A stretch of DNA of 64,000 nt, taken from contig NZ_CP031423.1 of assembly GCF_003991875.1 (NCBI RefSeq), positions 2,914,001-2,978,000 on the forward strand, given 5' to 3'. Positions within the stretch are counted from its first letter, which is position 1; every line of letters begins with the position of its first letter. The stretch comes from Microbacterium lemovicicum (lineage in GTDB: Bacteria > Actinomycetota > Actinomycetes > Actinomycetales > Microbacteriaceae). A model generated the notes under the pieces. That model had not been told where the DNA came from. It saw only the letters and a list, made by a program, of their open reading frames with translations, and searched no databases. The translations under genes were made by a program, and so were the position numbers. Shown in pieces: positions 35,208 to 41,640 of this stretch.

Positions 35208-36512
35208 GTGAGCGACACCCGGCATCCGTCCCCACCGCCCGAGCCCGACTGGGTGGCCCACGCCATCTGGTGGCGCGTCTACCCGCTCGGCTTCGTCGGC
35301 GCCGTGCCCGCCCCTGAGGGCGGTGCGCCCGGCCCCGAGGAGCGCCGCCTCCGTCGCCTCATCCCCTGGCTCGATCACGTCGTCGAGCTCGGGGCGTCGG
35401 GCATCGCACTCGGACCGATCTTCGCCTCCGACACCCATGGCTACGACGTCGTCGACCACTTCCGCGTCGACCCGCGCCTCGGTGACGACAGCGACGTCGA
35501 GGCCCTTTTCGCCGCCGCGCACGAACGCGGACTCCGCGTGCAGCTCGACGGGGTCTTCAACCACGTCGGACGGCGGCATCCGCTCGTCGCCGACGACCCC
35601 GACGGGGTGCTGCGCCGCACCGAGGGAGGCGATCTCGTCGCGTTCGAGGGCCACGACGCGCTCGTCGAGCTCGACCACTCCCGACCCGCGACCCGGCGGC
35701 TGGTCACCGACGCGATGCGGCACTGGCTGGACCGCGGCGCCGATTCCTGGCGACTGGATGCCGCATACCGCGTACCTCTCGACTTCTGGGCCGCCGTCCT
35801 TCCCGACGTGAGGGCCGCCCACCCCGGAGCGTGGTTCGAGGCGGAGGTCATCCACGGCGACTACGCGGCGTTCGTCACCGAGGGCACCGTGGACAGCGTC
35901 ACGCAGTACGAACTGTGGAAGGCCGTCCGCTCCAGCATCCAGGAACGCAATCTCTTCGAGCTCGCGTGGTCGCTCACCCGCCACAACGAGTTCCTCGAGG
36001 TGTTCGCGCCGGTGACCTTCGTGGGCAACCACGACGTGACGCGCATCGCGTCGGCCATCACCGACCCGCGCCACCGCCCGCACGCCCTGGTGCTGCTGGC
36101 GCTGCTGGGCGGCACGCCGGCCCTCTACGCCGGTGACGAGTTCGGCTGGGAGGCGGTGAAGGAGGAGCGTGCGGGAGGAGACGATGCGATCCGACCCGAG
36201 TTCCCCGCCGACGGCCCGGCCGCGGTCTCCGGCTTCGACGAGCGCGTGCTGCGGCTCCACCAGGAGCTGCTGGGCCTCCGTCGCCGCCACCCGTGGCTGC
36301 ACCGGGCGCGCACCGACGAGCCTCGCACCCTCACCAACGAGCACCTGGAGATCGACGTCATCCTCGGCTCCGACCGGCTGACCGTCGCCCTCAACCTGAG
36401 CGACGAGACCTTCCCGCTCACCCCCGGAGAGCTCCTCTCGGCCGACGACGGCACGCGCGGGATGCCGGGACGTCTCGCCCCGCACGGCTGGGCGGTCGTG
36501 GCACCCCGCTGA
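35208..36512 (+). CDS. GH13 alpha-glucan hydrolase/transferase
   Basis: This is a 434-residue GH13 enzyme with no signal peptide. Conserved regions in order: QLDGVFNHVG (region I), DSWRLDAAY (nucleophile Asp), AWFEAEVIHG (acid/base Glu) and FVGNHDVTR (region IV Asp). A short C-terminal beta domain ends the protein, which is compact compared with typical alpha-amylases. Intracellular maltodextrin or trehalose/sucrose-type substrates are possible. The gene stands alone, with a GTG start and a modest ribosome site. Confidence 0.88.
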   Translation: MSDTRHPSPPPEPDWVAHAIWWRVYPLGFVGAVPAPEGGAPGPEERRLRRLIPWLDHVVELGASGIALGPIFASDTHGYDVVDHFRVDPRLGDDSDVEALFAAAHERGLRVQLDGVFNHVGRRHPLVADDPDGVLRRTEGGDLVAFEGHDALVELDHSRPATRRLVTDAMRHWLDRGADSWRLDAAYRVPLDFWAAVLPDVRAAHPGAWFEAEVIHGDYAAFVTEGTVDSVTQYELWKAVRSSIQERNLFELAWSLTRHNEFLEVFAPVTFVGNHDVTRIASAITDPRHRPHALVLLALLGGTPALYAGDEFGWEAVKEERAGGDDAIRPEFPADGPAAVSGFDERVLRLHQELLGLRRRHPWLHRARTDEPRTLTNEHLEIDVILGSDRLTVALNLSDETFPLTPGELLSADDGTRGMPGRLAPHGWAVVAPR

Positions 36513-36634
36513 GGGGCGCCTAGCGATACCCCATGTCCGCGCCCGGGGGAACCCCGGCGTGCGCTCGCGCGACCGCTCGTAGCGTGGCGGCCATCGCGCC
36601 GCATCCGGACGGCGCGTCGGACCAGGAGGACACC

Positions 36635-37483
36635 GTGACCGATCAGCCCGCACAGCAGCAGGACGTCCCCGGCGAGGAGGCGGCGCTCGAGCCCCGCGCC
36701 GACCACGGCGAGCGCAGCTACGTCGGCACCGGCAAGCTCACCGGCAAGATCGCGCTCATCACGGGGGCCGACAGCGGCATCGGCAAGGCCGTCGCGATCG
36801 CCTTCGCCCGGGAGGGCGCCGACGTCGCCATCTCCTACCTTTCGGAGGACGAGGACGCTCAGGACACCGCGCGGTGGGTGGAGGAGGCAGGACGGAAGGC
36901 CGTCCTCCTGCCCGGCGACCTGTCCGACCCGCAGACGTGCCGCGACGTCGTCGCCCGGACGGTCGGCGACCTGGGCGGCCTCGATATCCTCGTCAGCAAC
37001 GCAGCCTTCCAGATGTTCCGGGAGGACATCACCGACATCCCCGACGACGAGTGGGACTTCACGGTCGCGACCAACCTCAGCGCGTACTTCCACCTCGCCA
37101 AGGCCGCCGTGCCACATCTGAAGCCCGGATCGGCCATCATCGCGACGTCGTCGATCCAGTCCGACTCGCCGAGTCCGCAGCTGATGCCCTACGCGATGAC
37201 GAAGGCGGGGATGGCGAGCATGACCGCCTCGCTCGCGCAGATGCTGGGCGAGCGCGGCATCCGGGTCAACGCCGTCGCCCCGGGACCCGTCTGGACCCCG
37301 TTGATTCCCGCCACGATGCCGCCGGAGGCGGTCGAGCAGTTCGGCGGCGACACTCCCCTGGGCCGCGCCGGACAGCCGGCCGAGCTGGCACCGGCATACG
37401 TGCTGCTGGCTTCGGATGACGGCAGCTACATCTCGGGCGCGGTGCTGCCCGTCACCGGCGGGAAGCCGATCCTCGGAGCGTGA
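36635..37483 (+). CDS. SDR-family oxidoreductase (YghA/general-stress type)
   Basis: This is a 282-residue short-chain dehydrogenase. AGGAGG lies just before the GTG start. A 45-residue acidic N-terminal extension precedes the cofactor motif TGADSGIGKA. NAG is replaced by SNA in DILVSNAAFQ, and the catalytic Ser and Tyr-x3-Lys are in SSIQSDSPSPQLMPYAMTK. The extension and the PQLMPYAMTK pattern match the stress-linked SDRs (YghA, GsiB-neighbour type). Substrate unknown. Confidence 0.9.
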   Translation: MTDQPAQQQDVPGEEAALEPRADHGERSYVGTGKLTGKIALITGADSGIGKAVAIAFAREGADVAISYLSEDEDAQDTARWVEEAGRKAVLLPGDLSDPQTCRDVVARTVGDLGGLDILVSNAAFQMFREDITDIPDDEWDFTVATNLSAYFHLAKAAVPHLKPGSAIIATSSIQSDSPSPQLMPYAMTKAGMASMTASLAQMLGERGIRVNAVAPGPVWTPLIPATMPPEAVEQFGGDTPLGRAGQPAELAPAYVLLASDDGSYISGAVLPVTGGKPILGA

Positions 37484-37513
37484 ACGCTCTCGGCGGGGCG
37501 TCGGCGCGGATCC

Positions 37514-37684
37514 TCAGTCGAACGCCGATGCCTCGTCATGACCGCGGGCGTGGTCGAGGAAGCCGTCGAACGCCTCGTCGGTGTCGCGCGGGTCGACGTA
37601 CTCCGTCTCGCTCGCGATCGAGACGTGACTGCTCCCGGTGATGAGCACGCTCGCATCGCAGTCGCCGATGACGGTGAACTCCAC
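37514..37684 (-). CDS. Small acidic ORF (56 aa)
   Basis: A GTG-started frame encodes 56 residues, beginning VEFTVIGDCDASVLITGSSH and rich in Asp and Glu. It starts right after an in-frame stop and ends between the SDR gene and itself with no overlap. Its composition resembles a real small protein: well-spread beta-strand pattern and 13 acidic residues. The ribosome site is weak. It is divergent from the 70-residue gene 53 bp away. I do not recognise it. Confidence 0.45.
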   Translation of the reverse strand: MEFTVIGDCDASVLITGSSHVSIASETEYVDPRDTDEAFDGFLDHARGHDEASAFD

Positions 37685-37737
37685 GAAGCTCTACGTGGTG
37701 CCCGAGCCGGCCCACCCCAGCAACGGGGAGACGTTCG

Positions 37738-37950
37738 ATGAAACGGATTGACCTCCGCTACGGCGGCGAGCAGTACTCCGTGGGCGGTCGCGACCTCGCC
37801 GAGTTCCAGAGCGACATCATCGCGCGTCTGAGCCCCGGCGCCCCGCCGTTCTGGCTCGAGGTGAACCAGGGCGAGGGCGACCCCCGTCCCACCTTCCTTC
37901 TCATCACCCCGAGCACCGAGCTGGCGGTCATGCCCGTCCCGGGCGGCTGA
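37738..37950 (+). CDS. Small conserved-looking hypothetical protein (70 aa)
   Basis: This is a 70-residue protein with GGGGAGA 5-6 nt before the ATG. It begins MKRIDLRYGGEQYSVGGRDL and is a compact alpha/beta composition with no signal peptide. I recall no name for it. It lies between the 56-residue divergent ORF and a hairpin that ends it. Confidence 0.7.
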   Translation: MKRIDLRYGGEQYSVGGRDLAEFQSDIIARLSPGAPPFWLEVNQGEGDPRPTFLLITPSTELAVMPVPGG

Positions 37951-37982
37951 CGCGGCGCCGGAGTCGACGACCGCGGGACTGA

Positions 37983-38003
37983 GGCGGCGCCGGAGACGCC
38001 GCC
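37983..38003. terminator. Bidirectional hairpin between convergent small gene and GH114-like gene
   Basis: GGCGGCG (37983-37989) pairs with CGCCGCC (37997-38003) around a 7-nt loop, between two convergent stop codons. No T-tract is present. A terminator role is inferred from position. Confidence 0.5.
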
Positions 38004-38018
38004 CGCGCGACATCCGAC

Positions 38019-38873
38019 TCAGGCGGGGCAGGCTTGGAAGACGTGGTCGGCGTCGTCCGCCGGCACCAGGTCGCGGTCGCGCAGGATCGTCGAGTGCGGG
38101 CGGTCGTCGACGGCGCAGGCGGCATCGAACCCGCTCAGAAGGTTGTCGGCGTACTCGATGTCGAGCACCGCCTCGCCGTAGACATCGCGGTAGGCGGAGC
38201 ACTCCTCGAAGGCGACGCACTCCTCCGCGACGGCGAAGTCGAATCCGACGTCGTCGCGCCCACGGGGCCCCATCTCGGCCGCGTTCTTCTGCCCGATGAG
38301 CAGTCCGGCGTCATGCGCCGCCTGGACGTAGAGGGTGGCCAGTGCGATCGCGTCCTCCTCGGTGAGGCGACCGTCCGACCGGGTGTAGGAGTCGAGGTTG
38401 TCGATCTCGACGGCCGAGAACCCCTTCCGCCCACAGGCGGCGATGCTCTCCCCGACGCGGGCGGCGATGCGCTCGCGCCGATCGGCGGTGGAGATGTCGA
38501 AGATCAGCTCGTCGGGCCAGTTGTCGTCGATCAGCGGCTGGCCGTCGTCGCCGATCAGCACGAGGTCGGGCTCTGCCAGCCAGGAGTCGCGATCGGCGGG
38601 CTGACTCTGGAACCCGTTGACGTAGCAGATCGAGTACATCCCCGGCTCGGCCACGTCCGTGCTGTCACGCACCACGCCGCCGACACCGGCCGCGGGTGCA
38701 TAGCCGCCGCCGAGCTGGTAGTCGAAGACAAGGAATGCCGGGAAGCCGGTGTCGGCGCTCGGCGCTCCGGCCGGGGTGGTGGTGGCCGCGCACGCGGGAA
38801 GAAGGGCGGCGAGCGCCGCGAGGGAGCCGACCACCCTCCACCGGACGGTGATTCCTCGGCGCACGTCCCTCAT
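38019..38873 (-). CDS. GH114-like (endo-alpha-1,4-polygalactosaminidase family) lipoprotein
   Basis: This is a 284-residue exported protein. The N-terminus is a signal peptide ending in LLPAC, a lipobox. The TIM-barrel domain has FLVFDYQLGGGY, ICYVNGFQSQ, WPDELIFDIS and FSAVEIDNLDSY, and ends with YADNLL and CAVDDRPHS. These match the glycoside hydrolase 114 / DUF297 family, whose characterised members cut galactosamine polymers. The EIDNLD Asp/Glu pair would be catalytic. Its ATG lies 8 bp after the TetR stop on the same strand, so it is co-transcribed with that regulator, although its link to the amidase cluster is unclear. Confidence 0.8.
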   Translation of the reverse strand: MRDVRRGITVRWRVVGSLAALAALLPACAATTTPAGAPSADTGFPAFLVFDYQLGGGYAPAAGVGGVVRDSTDVAEPGMYSICYVNGFQSQPADRDSWLAEPDLVLIGDDGQPLIDDNWPDELIFDISTADRRERIAARVGESIAACGRKGFSAVEIDNLDSYTRSDGRLTEEDAIALATLYVQAAHDAGLLIGQKNAAEMGPRGRDDVGFDFAVAEECVAFEECSAYRDVYGEAVLDIEYADNLLSGFDAACAVDDRPHSTILRDRDLVPADDADHVFQACPA

Positions 38874-38881
38874 TGTGGCGC

Positions 38882-39505
38882 TCACGAGGTCGGGCGGGCG
38901 GAGGCGATCAGCATCCGCAGTCCGAGCGCGAATGCGCGGGAGGCGACCGGATCCTCGGGATCCTCGTCGGCGACGGTGTCGAAGGCGGCGGAGAACCGGG
39001 GGAACTGCTCCTCCTGGCCTGTCGGGTCGAAGACGACCGACGGACCGGACATGTCGAGCACGCTGCCCAGGATGAACGACTCGAAGAGCGTGAGGAGGGG
39101 CAGGATGTCGCGGGTCGCCCAGCCTGCCGCCTCGGCGGCGACGGCGAAGTCCTCGTAGCCGGCGAGGAGCACCGGCGCGGACGCCGACATCGTCATCAGC
39201 AGAGGGATGGCGCGGGGATGCTGCGCGAAAGCCGCCCGGTACGACCATGCCCAGGCCTCCAAGCCGTCCTCCCACGGCAGCTCCCGGAGCGGCCGGAAGT
39301 CGATGCGGGCCGAGACGATCGCCCGCACGTCCTCCACCATCGCGGCACGGTTGGGGACATGGTTGTACAGCGACGCCGGGTTCACGCCGATGCGGGCGGC
39401 GACCCGGCGGATGCTGGCTCCCTCCACGCCGTACCGGTCGACGAGGGTGAGCGCCGTCCGGGCGATCAGCTCGCGACTGAGCAGGGGATGCGGTGGTCGG
39501 GCGAT
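38882..39505 (-). CDS. TetR-family regulator with apparent ATC start
   Basis: This is a TetR-type repressor of about 207 residues. The helix-turn-helix is in GASIRRVAARIGVNPASLYN. The only standard start (GTG at 39427) removes the first helix of the DNA-binding domain. Reading the frame back gives ARPPHPLLSRELIARTALTL, a normal TetR start, preceded by ATC at 39505. AGGAGG ends 6 nt before that ATC, exactly where an ATG should be. Either ATC initiates, or the base is mutated or misread. A palindrome (39533-39557) lies between this gene and the divergent amidase gene and is the likely operator. Confidence 0.85.
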   Translation of the reverse strand: MARPPHPLLSRELIARTALTLVDRYGVEGASIRRVAARIGVNPASLYNHVPNRAAMVEDVRAIVSARIDFRPLRELPWEDGLEAWAWSYRAAFAQHPRAIPLLMTMSASAPVLLAGYEDFAVAAEAAGWATRDILPLLTLFESFILGSVLDMSGPSVVFDPTGQEEQFPRFSAAFDTVADEDPEDPVASRAFALGLRMLIASARPTS

Positions 39506-39532
39506 GACGGGCCTCCTCGGGGTAGTGACAGT

Positions 39533-39557
39533 CTAAAACAAACGCTGTATGTTTTAG
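39533..39557. promoter_or_regulatory. TetR operator between tetR and amidase genes
   Basis: CTAAAACA (39533-39540) and TGTTTTAG (39550-39557) form perfect 8-bp arms around a 9-bp spacer. It is a clear AT-rich island in GC-rich DNA. It lies 27 bp upstream of the tetR ATC start codon and 33 bp upstream of the amidase ATG, where a TetR dimer would block both promoters. Confidence 0.8.
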
Positions 39558-39590
39558 CCGGAGGGCCGCATTCATCTCCGGGAGACCATC

Positions 39591-41615
39591 ATGACCCCCA
39601 GCACGTTCACCGTCGTCGAGGCGGACATCGACAGCCTGCGCACGGCGCTGGATGCCGGTGCGGTCACCAGCGTCGAGCTGGTCGCCCGCTACCTCAACCG
39701 GATCGCCGCCTACGACCGCAGCGGACCGCTCCTCAACGCCGTCCCCGTCCTGGATCCGACGGCCTTCGTGCAGGCGCGCGCGTCCGATGAGCGGCGCGCG
39801 AGCGGGCACCCCCGCGGGCCGCTCGAGGGCATCCCCTTCACCGCGAAGGACAGCTACATGGTGAAGGGCCTCACCGTGGCCGCCGGGTCACCCGCCTTCG
39901 CCGACCTCATCGCCGGCGACGACGCGTTCGCCGTGGCCCGTCTGCGCGAGGCCGGCGCCGTCATCCTCGGCCTGACGAACATGCCGCCCATGGCCGCCGG
40001 CGGCATGCAGCGCGGGGTCTACGGCCGGGCCGAGTCCCCCTACAGCGCCGACCACCTCACCGCCGCCTTCGGCTCCGGATCCTCCAACGGATCGGGCACG
40101 GCCACGGCGGCGAGCTTCGCCGCGTTCGGCCTCGGCGAAGAGACCTGGTCGTCGGGGCGCGCTCCCGCCTCCAACAACGCCCTCGTCGCCTACACGCCGT
40201 CGCGCGGCATGATCTCGGTGCGCGGCAACTGGCCGCTCGTCCCCACGATGGACGTCGTGGTGCCCCACACCCGGTCGGTGCCCGACCTCGCCCGCGTCCT
40301 GGACGTGGTGGTCGCCGACGATGCCGACACGGGCGGGGATCTGTGGCGCCGGCAGCCGTGGGTTCCGATCCCCAAGCCGTCGGAGGTGCGCCCGCCGTCC
40401 TTCGCGGCCCTGCCCGACCTGCCCCTCGCCGGCCTCCGCCTCGCCGTGCCACGGATCTACATCAACGCCGACCCCGACAGCGCGCTGCCGATCGTCACGC
40501 GCGCCAGCGTGATGGACCTGTGGACCTCGCTCCGCACCGACCTGGAGGCGGCGGGCGCCGAGGTCATCGAGACGGACTTCCCTGCTGTGGACAACTACGA
40601 GAAGCTGCACGCCGACTCCCGCGACTTCGTCGAGCGGGGCTTCGTGTCGGCATCCTTCCTGGACACCGAGCTCAGAGAGCTGTCGGCCGCGGCCTTCGAC
40701 GACTTCCTCCGCCGCAACGCCGACCCCGACCTCGATCGTCTCGCCGATGTCCGGGCGGACCTGATTTTCCCCCACCCCCCGGGGGCCCTGCCCGACCGCT
40801 ACGGCATCTTCTCCTTCGACGTCTCGTACGACCTCGCGGAGTACGTGGATGCCGCGCGACGGGGCCTCCCTGCCGTCACCGAGGTCGAGGGTCTCGAAGC
40901 CGGCCTCCGCGGGCTCGAGCACACCCGCAAGGTCGATCTCGAGGACTGGCTCGCCGCCGAGGGCTTCGACGCCGTCGTCTTCCCCGCCGCCGCCGACGTC
41001 GGGCCGGCGGACGCGGATGTGAACGAGGCGTCCGCCGACATCGCGTGGCGCAACGGCGTGTGGGTCTCCAACGGCAACCTCGTGCCGCGCCACCTGGGCG
41101 TGCCCACGGTGACCATCCCGATGGGGATCATGGCCGACACCGGCATGCCGGTGGGCCTCACGATCGCGGGAGCGGCCTACGACGACGCGCGGCTCGTGGC
41201 CCTGGCCGCCGCGATCAGCGCGCTCGGCGATCGCCGCGCCGCGCCGCCGCGCACGCCCCCGCTCGCCGACGAGGCGCCGTTCGCGCGCTCCCGCCCCGCA
41301 GCCCGCGGTCCGCTCGCCGTCGACCTGCGCGACGTCCGCGCCGAGAGCAGCGGCGACCGGCTCGAGGTCTCGTTCACCGCGACGGTGACCGGGGGTGCGG
41401 TCGAGGACTCCGCGGCCTACGTCGACGGCGTCCGCGTCCCCCTGACCGTCGACGGCCACCGCCTGACCGCCACCGCCGTCCTGCCGGGCGACGCCCACGG
41501 GCGGGCTCACAGCACGTGGCGCGATCCGTACGGCCCGCTCGTCGTCGTCATCGTCCGCGATGACGCGGGCGCCGTCGCCGGAGCCTTCGGCACCACCGCC
41601 TCCGCACCCCTCTGA
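39591..41615 (+). CDS. Amidase-signature-family hydrolase with C-terminal extension
   Basis: This is a 674-residue amidase. The Lys-Ser-Ser triad context is visible: Lys in GIPFTAKDSYM, Ser in GSGSSNGSGT, and Ser in GEETWSSGRAP, which replaces the usual DTGGSIR. The core ends near residue 560 and a ~110-residue beta-rich extension follows. There is no signal peptide. It is first in a likely operon with the kinase-aminotransferase and agmatine deiminase genes, under TetR control. It may hydrolyse an N-carbamoyl or amide intermediate of polyamine breakdown, but that is inference. Confidence 0.88.
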   Translation: MTPSTFTVVEADIDSLRTALDAGAVTSVELVARYLNRIAAYDRSGPLLNAVPVLDPTAFVQARASDERRASGHPRGPLEGIPFTAKDSYMVKGLTVAAGSPAFADLIAGDDAFAVARLREAGAVILGLTNMPPMAAGGMQRGVYGRAESPYSADHLTAAFGSGSSNGSGTATAASFAAFGLGEETWSSGRAPASNNALVAYTPSRGMISVRGNWPLVPTMDVVVPHTRSVPDLARVLDVVVADDADTGGDLWRRQPWVPIPKPSEVRPPSFAALPDLPLAGLRLAVPRIYINADPDSALPIVTRASVMDLWTSLRTDLEAAGAEVIETDFPAVDNYEKLHADSRDFVERGFVSASFLDTELRELSAAAFDDFLRRNADPDLDRLADVRADLIFPHPPGALPDRYGIFSFDVSYDLAEYVDAARRGLPAVTEVEGLEAGLRGLEHTRKVDLEDWLAAEGFDAVVFPAAADVGPADADVNEASADIAWRNGVWVSNGNLVPRHLGVPTVTIPMGIMADTGMPVGLTIAGAAYDDARLVALAAAISALGDRRAAPPRTPPLADEAPFARSRPAARGPLAVDLRDVRAESSGDRLEVSFTATVTGGAVEDSAAYVDGVRVPLTVDGHRLTATAVLPGDAHGRAHSTWRDPYGPLVVVIVRDDAGAVAGAFGTTASAPL

Positions 41616-41640
41616 CCCGCCCCGCCACCGCAGGAGAACC

